Source: Melastoma dodecandrum
Taxonomy: Eukaryota > Streptophyta > Magnoliopsida > Myrtales > Melastomataceae
Reading direction: 5' to 3'
NCBI GenBank assembly: GCA_029817715.1
Contig: JARUPY010000085.1
Location: 4,836,001 to 4,900,000 of the forward strand
DNA: 64,000 bases
This document shows, piece by piece, positions 13,105 through 26,700 of this stretch (position 1 is the stretch's first letter; every line of letters starts with the position of its first letter). Below the pieces are notes generated by a model that was given only the letters and a program-made list of their open reading frames with translations, was not told the DNA's origin and ran no database searches. Made by a program: the position numbers and the translations under genes.

Positions 13105-13300
13105 TTTACAAGATTGACTTGCATGGCAGATTCATGAACAACTGGCTTGACGATTCATCGAGAATACATGGAGCAGTGGAATGACCGAATGAAGCTACTA
13201 GTGCCCCTCGTGTGGCAGACGGACATTGACTATGCAACATGGTATGCAAGGCACACGAGGATGTACATTTCACGTACCGGACAGATGTTGAGAATACTTG
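13105..13300 (+). pseudogene. Plant-mobile-domain (PMD) / MULE-associated remnant
   Basis: A frame at 13147-13353 begins HREYMEQWNDRM and continues DIDYATWYARHTRMYIS. This spacing (WNDR ... YxxWYxxxTRxYI) is typical of the plant mobile domain found in MULE and Ty3-type elements and in the MAIN/MAIL gene family. Only this short segment remains, with no start or flanking domain, so it is a decayed transposon piece. It could alternatively be a relic of a MAIL gene. Confidence 0.55.
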
Positions 13301-13748
13301 TAAGTATTAACTTCATCGAAATCCTTTCCTTCTATAACACTAATTTGCATTAATTTGACCCACGTTGAATCTAACAGAAGACCCGGATCACTTGACTGGA
13401 CTTCCTTCCTTACCTTGTTTCTCCATCGATTGTGGCGGAGGTGGTAGGGGGATGAGGAATCTCAGTAGTCTTCCTTGTTTGTTCTCCCCAATCCAACCAA
13501 ACACAAAAGAAAGAAAGGAAAAACATCCACGTGAGCCCATTCAAGTACTTGAGGCCCGAAAAGTCCTAATTAGTTATTTTGCCCTTTGGACACCACATAC
13601 AATAATACACAGGTTAGCTTGCAATTTTAGGAGGAAATGAAATGGAACGAAATTCAATAATTGGGTGGGTGTGGGGGGAGAGGGAAGAAGACGAAAGGGG
13701 ACATCCTTGACCCATTTCCCATGTGGGATGATGATGCATCAACCTTTT

Positions 13749-13771
13749 GTGTGTGTGTGTGTGTGTGTGTG
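13749..13771. repeat. (GT)n microsatellite
   Basis: About eleven uninterrupted GT units. Confidence 0.95.
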
Positions 13772-14043
13772 AGTGGGAGAAAAATTTCCTCAAATACCAT
13801 TTACTTTGGAAAATTGAAGCTTTGAAACTCAATAAATTTGATTAAAAATTTTTCAAAGCCTTTTCAAAAGAGACTATATTTCTAAAACATCGATTTCTAT
13901 TAAATTAAGAATTACGATTTTGTGGACCGTAAAGTAAACTAAGAATTTAGTGGGGTTTCCTTTCCAATCCGGGCATATCCACCATTCATTCATACACGCA
14001 CATAAAGTAACAAAAAACAAAAGGAGAAAATAAAGGAAGAAAA

Positions 14044-14063
14044 GAGAGAGAGAGAGAGAGAGG
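14044..14063. repeat. (AG)n microsatellite upstream of the ABHD17-like gene
   Basis: About ten AG units roughly 400 bp before the hydrolase ATG. Confidence 0.95.
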
Positions 14064-14466
14064 GGTATGATTGGAATAGAAGAAGAACATGCAATAATGC
14101 TTATCCCCCCTATCTACCTTTCCATCCATCCATCCGATCGATCGATCCATCATCTCACCCTCAATTGGGACTTTAAAAAGAGAAATTATTTGTAGGTATT
14201 TATTTTCGTTTGGCAATGGTGAGATGAGACCAGCTGCTTCGGAGGAACTGCAACCAACCCACATCGGACCCTCTGTAATAAATAAATAATAAATTCATGT
14301 TTTTTTTTATTACCAGGGCCAGGGGGATTGTTTTGTTACTGTTCCTGTTCCCGTTGAGAAACCCCCGATAAGACTCGCTCTTTCTCTCTCTCTCCCCTCA
14401 GAAACCCACTCCCACGCGCCCCTTCCCCCACGCGCCTCCGTTGTCCCGTGTGATGAGAAGCCGGAG

Positions 14467-17400
14467 ATGGGCGGAGTCACCTCGACAATCGCCGCCAAGT
14501 TCGCCTTCTTCCCCCCTCAGCCACCCTCCTACACAGTCGTCGCCGTCACCGACCGCGAAGGCAAGGAGAGGCTCTCCATCCCCGAGTTCGATCACACCAA
14601 CGGCGGCGGAGGAGTTGGCGTTGTCGGTGTGGAGGTGATGAAGTTGAGGACGAGGAGAGGGAACGAGGTGGTCGCTGTCCACGTCTCTCATCCCAAGGCG
14701 GGCGCCACCATGCTTTACTCCCATGGGAATGCCGCCGACTTGGGGCAGATGATGGAGCTGTTCGTCGAGCTCAGCAGGCGCTTGAGGCTTAACATCATGG
14801 GGTCAGTCCTGTCCTTTTTCTCGACTCTCCGCTTGGTTCCCGGGCTATTTTATTTTTGGGGTTGAATCGAGGGGGATCGAGTTTGGTGCTCGCAAGTGTT
14901 CCCCAAATCAGCGGCTCCTAGGATGATCCAACAGGATGTGCCCCGATCTATTATGAGCTCACTTATAGTTGCATCTAGGTGCAGAAGTGAAAGATTTAGC
15001 CTTTTTTGTGGGAGGTTAGTCGGGGTTTTGGCGTGCACCATCCCGGCTTGAGGCAGTATAGTGGATATGGTTGTGGAGAAACAGAGATCGGGCAGTTTCT
15101 TTTCTGTTTCTGGTCGACCAAGAAGTGGAAAACGTTAAAATATGGTGGTGCTTGATTGGGTGAGAAAAGAGCTTTTGGCGCGGCTGATCTGGTCTAGAAC
15201 AATAATTAACTGAAGAAATAATCCGAATAGAGCACCATTGACGTGAAAGGTAAGATTGCATCTAAACAACAATGCAAACTACACAATAAATGATGCGATA
15301 TTGTCTAAGATAAAAACTATTCCTTGAAATGTTGTTCCCAAGCCAATGGCTTGTTAAATACTCAAGATAATGCAGATCCTGAGAGGATTTAGAATAACAA
15401 AGAAGAAAAATATAGAAACTTCTGAAATGTTTACATTTTGCGCATTGATTTCTTTTCACATCTTGCTCAAGTCTGGTATTAATTTCGTTGTTAGAGAAGA
15501 GACAGTCACCGTGCAAGTTGCTAGGAATGGGTCTCCCTTTTCTCAAGTACCTACAGCCTGCATTGATCTTTATTCAAGTATTATGTATACCTCGCGCAGA
15601 ATTCAGATTCACCAACTCCTCTCCCCCCATCTCCAAAGCATGGTTCCTCATCAGAGCATTCTTTTCTACGGTCCAAGTCAGAGCTCTTCTTGGCGCTGGA
15701 AGGGCTTTGATATGCATGATCGGATTTCATGTGTCTTTGTGGTCATGCGATGTCTAGAGACGGTTTCCTTCTTATGATATTTCTAGAACACTTCTTAATG
15801 TTCTCTACTTCTGTTTGCAGGTACGATTACTCTGGTTATGGACAATCTACAGGAAAGGTTGGTGCAGGTTGCATATGTGTGTAATTCCTAAATACGCGAT
15901 AGTCATTTTCTTCTCTTGATTGGGATGTATCTGAAATTATGTCATATAGGACGAATGAGCCAATTTGCTGCGGCTTAACTCTTAACTTTGACATGAATAT
16001 GCCCAAAATATAAAGGTTCGAGAGCAAGCGTGTGAATATGTTATGAGACTCATTTCAGTGCTAACTGATAAAATGCACTGTTGTTATATCTTTCCCATAA
16101 CAATGGCAATGAACATTCACAAAAGTACTGGCTGTAATGATATTGTGAATAGTCAATTTTTTATCAGGTTTTAGAGGGAAAAATTACTTTGAGAGGTGAT
16201 TATGTTGCACTATCTGGTCGATACTACATACTAGATAAGTTAATATCTTTTTATTTTTCTTTTTTCCGTTTAGAGGGAGTTCAGATTGTTCTCTGGTTCA
16301 TCCATCCATTCTTTTGGTTACCCATAATGTTTCGTTTGTCTCTAGAGCTCCCTCAATTCATTAGTCTCTGGTTTGTCTATCATAAAATTAGGTTTTGAGT
16401 CTACGTGTGGCATGCTTAGTCATTCTTTTCAACATTGCATGCAATGTCGCTCTGCGTTTTGTTCTTATTTAAACTCCTGACATTAGATTTCTGTCCATGC
16501 TTGTATGAGCAGCCTACAGAATATAACACCTATGCAGACATAGATGCCGTGTACAAATGCCTCAAAGAACAGTACGGGGTTAAAGATGAGCAGCTAATAT
16601 TATACGGGCAGTCAGTCGGAAGTGGTCCTACAGTTGATCTTGCCTCGCGGTTATCCAATTTGAGAGGTGTTGTACTACACAGTCCAATTCTTTCTGGTGT
16701 GAGAGTTCTGTACCCCGTTAAAAGGACATTTTGGTTCGACATCTACAAGGTAATTTTTGTGATTTCAATATGTTTATTGTTTCAAACTTCAGTTGCTTCA
16801 TGGGAATTGATCTCTTTTGTTGTTGTTGTAGAACATAGACAAAATTGGACTGGTGAATTGTCCAGTTTTTGTGATCCATGTAAGTTCTTCTTCCTCTCTC
16901 TTTTTACTTCTATTAATCTGTTGTCCCCCTCCTCAATCGGTTCTGATGTGCAAGCAATAGGGGATTTTGCTGTTCTGTGATTTTTTTTCCTGTTAGAAAA
17001 GCTCATCTTCCAAAGAAAAAACTGGTGAGCTTTCTATGAAAATTCAACAAACCTTTGATCCCAGTAGGATGAAGAAGAAAAAATTTGACTGTATTCTGGA
17101 ATGTTATAAAAGTTTATGCTAGAAAAAAAAAACTTGAAAATTGGAAAAGTGATGTTTAATAATCTCTTGCGAAGAAAAAGTGTTGTTTGTATGCACCACT
17201 TATACATTCTGGAATCGGGAGATAACATTGCCATAAAGAAAATATTGGTATTAACTAGGTTCTTGTCAAACGCCCTATGAAGTTTTGCTTGATTACTTTT
17301 TATTTGATTCCTGATGTTATTAATTTGGTAATAACGTGTCAGCAGTGGATTATTTGTTTTCTTTGTGGCAAGGCAGCTGTTCGTTAGCAACATCTTCTCA

Positions 17401-17826
17401 TCAACCTTATTTTCCTTCTTGTAGGGAACATCAGATGAGGTAGTTGATTGTTCCCATGGGAAACAGCTTGCTGAGCTTTGCAAGAACAAGTATGAGCCCT
17501 TGTGGATCAGCGGGGGCGGACATTGCAACCTTGAGCTCTACCCAGAATACATTAAGTATCTTAAGAAATTTGTGATAACTGTTAATAAAGCAATGGGGAC
17601 AGCCAGCGATACGAAAGAGAAAAATGGAGAATCAGATAACCAAAAGAAGGCATCAGAGAATGGGACTTCTGATACCTTCGAACTGGCTCCCGAACTTCCA
17701 GAAATCTCCAGGAACAGCTTAGACAGTCGGCTTGAGCAAAACAAAAAGTCCACAAAACCCGAGCAATCTCGGATGAGTACGGATCGCATAGACAGATATA
17801 AGAGAAAGAAGGGCCTAATTTGGTGA
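14467..17826 (+). CDS. ABHD17-like alpha/beta hydrolase (putative protein depalmitoylase)
   Basis: Five exons: 14467-14801, 15821-15857, 16513-16749, 16832-16879 and 17425-17826, total 1059 nt, 352 aa. The N-terminus is [17 protein letters not shown], giving a glycine at position 2 as in the family's membrane-attached members. The alpha/beta fold shows [12 protein letters not shown] (oxyanion region), [12 protein letters not shown], the nucleophile elbow GQSVGSG, the acid in GTSDEVVD and the catalytic histidine in GGGHCNLE, so the triad Ser-Asp-His is complete. The C-terminus is a long charged tail ending RRKKGLIW-like (KRKKGLIW). Family role known from animals: ABHD17 enzymes remove palmitate from membrane proteins; the plant substrate is not known. 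The 37-nt exon 2 is short but is required for the conserved SGYGQS motif. Confidence 0.9.
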
Positions 17827-18176
17827 TTACTCATGCCTCGGAATTTTTTCTCATGATTCTCACCTCAAAAGGTATATATTTCTTCGAATATGACTTGCGA
17901 CAGCAAGGCAGCTTTCGATGGAAGCCAGTCAGGCAGTGTGTTTTAGAAAAAAGGGGGGCAAAAGAATATTGTTTGATGATGTGTGCTTTAGGTTGAGTTC
18001 AACGAGAGAAATAATTGTCAAGACTGTTGTAAAGAAAGATAGTTTTCAACCGAAAACCGACAGGTGAGTGTAATAGGAGTCAGATAGATAGAATTGTTGT
18101 TCTGCTTGTTTCATAGGTCTTAGACGGCTGCACCTTGTGAAATAATTCTCACACGGGAGCATCCCTTCTTGTTGAC

Positions 18177-19201
18177 ATGGCGTTCTTGGTTAATGTCTCT
18201 AGTCGCCCCCGTTCAACCATGCCGCTGCTTGGTCATCACGGAATGACTCGTGGACTATCCGGGAATCGGTCTTGCGTTGATCTCAAAATGCTTTCCCGGC
18301 CAATCCCATCGTTACGAGTCGCCGCTCCAGCAATCTTTTGTCCATGTTCCACAGCCAGGGACAAGGTCATCGAAGGGGAGGAAGACTTTGCCATGTTCAA
18401 TCAATACATGGATGAGATCAATCAATGGATAATCACAGAGCTAGAAAAGGTCTTGGGGTTAAGATATCCCAAGGAGTTGATGCTGATCCGCACCCTCCTG
18501 GGAGAACACAGGTGTCCCTTGCCGACTCTGTGCATCGCGTCTACCAAGCTGTCGGGGTAAATGAGTCCAGGGCCATGCCGATTGCATGCATCTTAGTGAC
18601 GATGGCTATGGTGACCTTCACCCGTGACTATGCCCCACGGATGGATGACTTGGACCTCCAAAGCGAGAAGCTGGAAAACTACAAACGATGTGATAAGGAG
18701 ATGGATCCCCCCACAAAACGACCCCCTGATATGCTTGCCTGTCATGCGGGGAGCATGTCCCCCGAGCAGTTTGTGCAGGTCTTCGTTGAGCTCAGCTCGG
18801 TGTGCAAGGACTTGGGCCTGGTGGAGCTGCAATACATTCTCAGGCACAAGAACAGGAAGATCTTTGGGGCATCGGCAGCATGCGAGGTGATTGTGGGAGG
18901 GGCAAGCGAGGAGGAGGTCGAGATGCTGGGAAGGTTTGGGATCACGACAGGTTTTCTATTCCAGGTAGTCGATGATATCATAAGTGGGACCAAGAACAGG
19001 GAAGAGACCGGAGACAGTGCTGGGAGTGATCCGGCCAGCGGCAAGTTGACGTTCGTGAAGCGGATAGGCACTGAGGGAGCCAAAGATTACGCGGACAAAT
19101 TGTTGGACGAGGCACTTCAGCTGTTGTCGGGCCTGGAACCAGAAAGGACTGCTCGGCTGAGGGACTTAGTCATGTACATCCACGAACAGCAAAATTTGTA
19201 G
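18177..19201 (+). pseudogene. GGPP-synthase-like gene, frameshifted and lacking the first Asp-rich motif
   Basis: Single-exon, as plant GGPPS genes usually are. Residues 1-127 (from 18177) read like a plastid transit region followed by a degraded prenyltransferase start: QYMDEINQW..., then CIASTKLSG in place of the usual CIASCELVGG. A stop follows at about 18558. One missing base there restores the frame NESRAMPIACILV, which continues to 19201. The usual first aspartate-rich motif (DDxxxxD after HDDLPCMD) is absent: the corresponding stretch reads TRDYAPRMDDLDL. About 30-60 residues after it are missing or rewritten. The C-terminal half is well kept: FQVVDDI with the second motif DDIISGTK, then SGKLTFVKRIG and LLSGLEPERTARL. 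It may be a pseudogene, or an inactive small-subunit-type protein if the frameshift is a sequencing error. It lies 350 bp after the hydrolase on the same strand. Confidence 0.72.
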
Positions 19202-20640
19202 AGGATTATTACTGGGACTATGTTGTTTTGTTTGTCCAACTGCATGCATCCACGACCAAGAACACAGTGTTCATTGTTATCGTCGTCGTCCTTGTTAAAA
19301 AATAATGAGAAGGTTTTGACATTATTCAACTGTGGGAAAGAATGTTGAGAAATAATAAAATATGGGGATGAACTCGACCGCACGTCTACTAAATGTTATG
19401 GGGCATATCCGGATGGTGGTGTTATTCAGATGTCATGACATCTCGGCAGCAGCATGGTGGGGGTAATCCATTCGATACGGGAACGAACACGTGCGAAAAT
19501 GTTGTTAATTAATGTCGGTGCATGGCCTCTTGATAACAGGCCCGGGGAAAATACTTTCTATTTGACCGTTTAGTTTTTGTGCATTGTTGACCTCCATGTA
19601 TTATTACTATTCGTACGGACAAAGACAACTAGGATTCTTCCTAAATAACTTGCACGTTTTATGCATGAACTTTTGAAATTTGACATGAGGGTAAAACCAC
19701 TGCGATTTTTAAAATCTTAATTTTTACTTTTTTTTTTAATTACATTACGTGGTATACACGAACTCGTTGTCTTAAATATGACGATAATTTAAACCGTATT
19801 TCATAATATTTTTTCCGAACTAACTTCAAACCTCAAGGCACCGAGGGCTCATACTCTCTTTTCAAGTGAGAAGTATAACATAAGTCTTGTAATATTTACA
19901 ATAATTAAAAATTTTAAAAATTTTATATTTAAAAAATTACGGTTTAAAACAACGATTTTAAGAATGTATTCATGTAATTGTTGTTACGAACCATGAGTTT
20001 GTTAGAAATTAAACTCTCAGTTTAATTTTAACTTTATTTAAGAAATTTTAAATTTTTTTGTCTTAAATGATAAATTATTTTGTGATCTACAAAGTTATAA
20101 ACACGAGCCAAAGTCAGATTATTTTTTTCACGTTGTTCGATTCGAGATTGAATAAAAATCAAAGTTTTTTTTTTATAGAAATGTATAACTAAGTTATCGA
20201 CAAGTTATAAATGTATATTTTTGCTAGAAAAATTTTACAAAAAATCTTATAACAAAATTTTAGTTAATTTTACGAAATTATTTGATTATTTTTCGCACAT
20301 TACAAAAACATCGATGGAAATTGTATATTATAATAAAATAATCAAATGTAAAAAATAACTGAAAAATATAAAAAATACATTTTAAAAGGTAAAGATATTA
20401 CGGAGAAAATTCAATTGAAATTCCTGTTTCAATTAGGAAAAATAATAAAACCAAAAAAAATTTCGGTATCTTAAGATTAATAATGCATGTTTTATATTTT
20501 ATTCATCACAGCGAGAGACAAACTAAATATTTACATATTTTTAAAAAGTAGTACTTAATTAAAAAAAATAAAAAATAAAAAAAATAAAAGTATTTTCATG
20601 TAAATAAAATTGTAGGGCTGATAATGGTAACGGGCCATAA
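19202..20640. other. AT-rich intergenic region
   Basis: Very AT-rich with many homopolymer runs. No coding, RNA or TIR signal that I can support. Confidence 0.6.
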
Positions 20641-20650
20641 AACCAACAGA

Positions 20651-20661
20651 AGCCCAGCCCA
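20651..20661 (-). promoter_or_regulatory. Two overlapping site II elements (TGGGCT) before the ValRS gene
   Basis: AGCCCA occurs at 20651-20656 and 20656-20661, the reverse complement of TGGGCT. Site II motifs (TGGGCC/T) are typical of plant promoters of translation and organelle genes. They lie 120 bp before the ValRS ATG. Confidence 0.5.
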
Positions 20662-20782
20662 CTCTCCGTCTTGCTTCATCATCTTCCCATTCCCGGTCCT
20701 TCCCTTCCTAATCTTCCTTCCTCGTTTCAGTTTCCATCCGGCGGTTGCTCCAAGCCATCCTTCTCCTTTCCCTCGTAGTAGC

Positions 20783-23700
20783 ATGGCCTTCGCGGGGCCA
20801 TCACTTTTCTCCTGCCGCGCCGCATCAGTCTCTGCTTACAGGCTCAATCCCCTGTTTTTTTCTTCTCGCCGTAGCTGTGGAGGATTCCGACCCCGCCGCC
20901 GCCGCTTTTCCAGCCTCAAAGTCAGGTTTTATACTGGTGAGGGAATGGCACCGTGTCGAGTCGGTGTTTTCCTCTTGTTGGGTCCTTTTTTAAAATTCGC
21001 CTGTTTGCTGGGTTTTTGTATGCAGTGTCTGCTTTGGGTGATGGGGTCGGAGTGTTCCCTTCGCCCGAGACTGCGAAGACCTTTGATTTTACTTCCGAGG
21101 AGAAGATTTACAGCTGGTACGTTCTTTATTTTGTTTCGAGGACTGTCCTTGGATCACTGAGTTACTTTTCTGGGAAGATTTAGTCCATTAGTGCTTCAGG
21201 TTAGCTTTTTCGGTTCAGTTGATTTTTCCCCATTGATTTTGTATGCAAGATTATGGTCATTGGTTGTTTTCAGCTTGGTTGTTATGCTATCCGAAGATTC
21301 ACGTTTATTTTGTCCTTGCTTCATTGGCCATGGACGGGCAATTCACTCATTCGGCCGCTGTTTGATTTCAAATGTAGGTGGGAGTCCCAGGGATATTTCA
21401 AGCCGAATTTTGATAGTGGAACTGACCCTTTTGTGATTCCAATGCCGCCTCCTAATGTCACCGGATCACTCCACATGGGCCACGCCATGTTCGTGACACT
21501 TGAGGTTTTGTGATGCTCTTATGAATTTGTCCCATATTACTTGGCATCTATGCTTATTGACATTTGTTTCTCATCCTTACCTGTTAAACGGCATGGTTGT
21601 TATTTTCTTTGCACTTACGTAGATTAGGCCTTTTTACCGTATTTGGCATTGTGAGCTTGAACATTTACCTAGAAGGTTTGCGCACTGAAAATGTTTGTTC
21701 ACTTTTATAGGATATCATGACTAGATACCATCGCATGAGAGGTAGACCTACTCTCTGGATTCCTGGGACAGATCATGCTGGAATAGCTACACAGGTATAT
21801 TCCCAAATGAAGTCCCTGTTTCTTCTGGCCAACACTGAAAGGATTCTTCCTCAATGTGTTCAATTTTCTCAGTTGGTTGTCGAGAAGATGCTCGCATCTG
21901 AAGGAATCAAGCGATCTGACTTAAGTAGAGAGGATTTCACTAAGAGAGTATGGGAGTGGAAGGAGAAGTACTTGTTTCTTTCTTCTCAGCTATGTTCCTC
22001 ATTAGAACAAATTATTTAACCTGATAATGATTTTTCGTTCCGTACTGTTAATGAAGTGGTTAAGCTTCAGTTAAGTGGCCATGATTCCTGGTGGGATATG
22101 TGTTTCTTCTTGCGACATCCTCCCTGCAATAATTGGTCCTTTGTTTTTTAAAATAATATATTAATTGAAGGTTTTTATTTATTTGTGTATTGCATTGGGT
22201 CGAAAATGGTAACATGTCCATCCCATTAGATGCATTGTTTTCTGAATAGATGTGCACATGTGCACGATGATCCTCGTACTAAATGTTTAATTTATTTTAA
22301 TAGTTTGATTAATTTTAGTTATTCTTAATATTTTGTTAGGTATGGCGGAGCCATCACAAATCAGATCAAGAGGCTTGGTGCATCATGTGACTGGTCCCGG
22401 GAGCACTTTACTCTTGATGAGCAGCTAAGTCGTAAGGCAATTAATTGGAATATCTATTTTGATTATAGTTCTATATATGTACTTCCAGTCCTTTCTTACA
22501 ACAACTCTGTGAATCCTGAAAAACATGATGTGTGATTGGTCTGAAGTTCTATGTGGCTTAGTTGAGCTGCTGCCAATTACTTATCATTTAAATATATTTT
22601 ATGGTGTATGATGGACACAAGTGCTTCCATTATCTTCAGTAATGGCAATTTATTCTGACACTTGATTTATTTATAAATGCAGGTGCTGTAGTTGAAGCGT
22701 TTGTGAGGCTCCATAAGAAGGGATTGATATATCAAGGTGCAAATATGAGGTTTTTCATTACATGACTAGTTATTTAGTCATTTTAAGAGCTTAATTTTCA
22801 GTAATCATTCTCTATGCATGGCAATTCTCATTATTACTGCTGCTAAACCCATATCCTGAGTGCATGCATTGCTATTAGGGTACTTTGTGGCATACATGTA
22901 ATCATTTTGTTGGGAAGTGGTACCTAATTTGTGTTTCCATTTTGAGAGCTCGGTGCATAGTCTTGAAGCATTAAGCAACCGGCTGATTTGCTATTGAAAG
23001 TACATGATATATAGTCCTGGCGATAAACCAGAGTTACTTTTACAGGGTCCTACATGGTAAACTGGTCTCCTAATCTACAGACCGCAGTTTCAGACTTGGT
23101 TAGCTTGGAAAATTCTCTTTCTTATTTCAACTAGTCTTTTTGTGTGCATCAAAATTTAGTACTGAGACAACTATGTGACTGCATCAGGAAGTTGAATATT
23201 CTGAAGAACTGGGAACGTTGTATTACATCAAGTATCGTGTCGCTGGGAGGTGCTTAACCTTAATTCAATCCATTGATGTTCTGGTTACAAATTATAAAGA
23301 TTAAGATTTGCAATTGATGCTGAATTATAGTACACTTGCCCTGCAGTGATGATTTTTTAACAATTGCAACCACGCGCCCTGAAACTTTATTCGGTGATGT
23401 CGCCGTTGCTGTCAATCCTAAGGTACTTTCTACTGTTGGCTTGATGTTTCTATTCTCCATAGGTTTCAATTAGTTAATGAACTACACTGAGTTGATTTTG
23501 TTAGTTATGCATTGGATGAATGTGAAATGGTGCAGGATTCAAGATATAAGAAATATATCGGAAAGCAGGCAATTGTTCCCATGACTTATGGGCGACATGT
23601 TCCTATAATCTCCGACAAGGTTATGCATCCTTGTCTTCTGAACCTCCTATTGCTCCATGGTTCTCTTGTTAACGTACACAATTTGGTTGTCATATCTGAC

Positions 23701-26700
23701 TGTCTAGGGTTTATTATTTGACTATCTTTTTGTCCACTTATATAGTGTTAGTTTTTTTATTGTCCACTGTAAAAATGTTTTAGCCTAGCAGTGGTGTCTC
23801 TGACTAAAAAAATAGCTCCTGTCTGCTGGTGCAGTATGTTGACATGGAATTTGGAACTGGTGTGCTAAAGATAAGTCCCGGACATGATCATAATGACTAT
23901 CATCTTGCAAGAAAGCTAGGTCTACCGATGCTAAATGTGATGAATAAGGATGCGACACTCAATGAAGTCGCTGGGTTGTACCGGTATAGTTTAATTGACA
24001 CTCATCAACTATTTTGTGTAGAATTATTTGCTTGCTTATCGTGAGAAATGTTTGGTGATGCCAGTGGCCTTGATCGTTTTGAGGCTCGAAAGAAATTATG
24101 GTCAGAACTTGAAGAAGTTGGTCTAGCTGTTAAAAAGGAAGAACGTACCTCTCGAGTCCCAAGATCTCAACGTGGTGGTGAAGTGAGTCACTGGATATGT
24201 GTTTTAATTCTGTGAAGTGGACTGATTCCAGAGTTCTTTTTGTTGAGGTCTTATTCATGCACTTTGTTGGTATTATCAGATTATAGAGCCATTAGTGAGC
24301 AAACAATGGTTTGTTACAATGGAACCTCTGGCCGAGAAGGCCCTGAAAGCTGTTGATGAGGGCGAATTGATCATCCTGCCCAATAGATTTGAAAAGGTGA
24401 GTTGGGGGTTTTGGGGTAGCCTCTATTGATAAGAGTGTTATGAATGTGGACTAATTGGATGTCATTGCTTGCATCTACACCTGAAACTCGGTTGGACTTG
24501 GGATTAATGTCCACCTTAACAAATATTTATTTCCTTGATTTGTTAAAGTTTTTTAGGACTTTATGCCCCTTAATAATTTCTTTTTGTCTTCAGTTGCTTT
24601 ATTTTTTTTATCTTGGCTGGAATTAGGATTCTTTTTTTAGTTCCCTCATGTATTTATTTGTGTATTGAGTTACTTATGTCTTGCTTATAAGTTCTTGTTC
24701 TCCAGATTTACAATCACTGGTTATCAAACATCAAGGACTGGTGTATAAGCAGACAGTTATGGTGGGGACACCGAATACCTGTTTGGTATGTTGTTGGAAG
24801 AGATGGTGAAGACGATTATATTGTGGCCAGACATGCTGATGAAGCTCTTGAGAAAGCTAAGGCCAAATATGGAAATAATATAGAGATATATCAGGATCCC
24901 GATGTTCTGGACACTTGGTTTTCAAGGTTTGAGTCTTTGCCAGAGCTAATGCTTTTATTATCTTTTTTTTTAAGATCGTGCGATTATGGAAGTATAACAC
25001 TAGTTCTAGCACTTGAAAAGAGAGACCATAAGAAATTTTCATCTAAATCTCAACTACTAAGAGGTCATCACGGATGTGGATTGATCTTGATAAGGAAATG
25101 AGTTAGTCCTAAGTTTACATAATATCAATCAACAATTTTAGATTCAATCTTTTTAATTTTTATATTTATTGATTCGTTAGTTGTTTCAAGCTAAATATTC
25201 ACATTTTGCTCCACCTTTCAGTGCTTTATGGCCTTTCAGCACGCTTGGCTGGCCAAATGTTTCAGCTGAGGACCTTAAACACTTTTACCCGACCACATTG
25301 CTTGAGACCGGGTAAGATGGTTTTCCCTGCATATGCTTCTCTCTAGACCCTGGAGTCCATATTTTGTCATTATGTCTAGATATATCGGCTTTGTTTCTCC
25401 TTAAGAATATTCTTTTCGTATTCTGGAGCTAGATGATTATTTAATATTAGGTTTCTCCTTTCACAGGCATGACATATTATTCTTTTGGGTAGCAAGAATG
25501 GTCATGATGGGACTGGAATTCACAGGGAAAGTTCCCTTCAGATATGTTTATCTGCATGGGCTCATCCGGGATTCACAAGTGAGTGCAGCACTTAAAACAT
25601 TTTTGAATAACTTTGATTCAGAGAAGTTATACTCTGCTACAAGCTTTTGAAAATGTTGTTTTTTCTACAGGTTTAGCCGAAAAGGACTGATGATTTTTTA
25701 TCCTCATATTGTAGTTATTATCTCTTATTTATTTCTGTTGTGACATGTTAGAACATATCCAGACTGGAAATGGATCTAAGTACCTTAAAATGTGTTTCTC
25801 TTTTTGGGATACTGAGACGAACTATCTATTTAGCCATCAAAGAGCATCCAGTTGTCAACGTTTGCTTTGCCATTAACTCTTAAATTTACAGGGGCGGAAG
25901 ATGTCAAAATCACTCGGAAATGTGATAGATCCACTTGATACCATCAGCGAATTTGGCACTGATGCATTGCGGTTTACTCTTTCGCTGGGTACAGCGGGCC
26001 AGGTCTGTATGTTAGAAATTATCATACTAAGCACAAGAATTTCCCTTCACATCTGACATTTTAGTTTGATCTAATCATCTTGCTATCTTTCAGGATCTTA
26101 ATTTGTCAACCGAGAGGCTGACAGCTAACAAGGCTTTCACCAATAAGTTATGGAATGCTGGGAAATTCTTGTTGCAAAATCTGCCTAATCAAAGTGATAC
26201 AGCTTCCTGGGATGATATATTGTCTCGCAAGGTTTGTGTTTGCTCCTTCCTCATATTCGGGGCTATTGATGGTTAATACAGGTAGCTAATGTTACCTGAC
26301 TTCACCCGATCTTTGTAGTTTGAGCAAGAGGAAGATCTGCTAAAACTACCTTTAGCAGAGTGTTGGGTGGTAAGCTGACTCGATGGGTTCAATGTGCTCC
26401 TTTGTCCCAACTTTTCTCAAGAAATACAGAACAAGTCTTCTTTTATGTTTCGACAGATTTCAAAATTGCACATACTTGTCGACGAGGTCACCACAAGCTA
26501 TGATAAATTCTTCTTCAATGATGTAGCCAGAGAAATATATGACTTCTTTTGGGGCGACTTTGCAGATTGGTATGATTTACATATTGTCGTCTTTGTCCTA
26601 ATCACATGCACAGGACCTGGTTTTACCTGTGGGATTATTTATCATTATTTCAGGTATATTGAAGCTAGTAAAGCTCGGCTCTACCAGAGTGGAGGTCATT

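Larger units (their letters stand above)
12178..14466. other. Intergenic region between LRK10L and ABHD17-like genes
   Basis: Mostly AT-rich, with three microsatellites and a plant-mobile-domain-like remnant, listed separately. The last ~100 bp (14370-14466) is CT-rich and probably the 5' UTR of the hydrolase gene. I see no other gene. Confidence 0.5.

Noticed and set aside
14398..14724. 108-aa minus-strand frame opposite the ABHD17 first exon
   Set aside because: Shadow of a GC-rich exon; the plus strand encodes conserved hydrolase residues.
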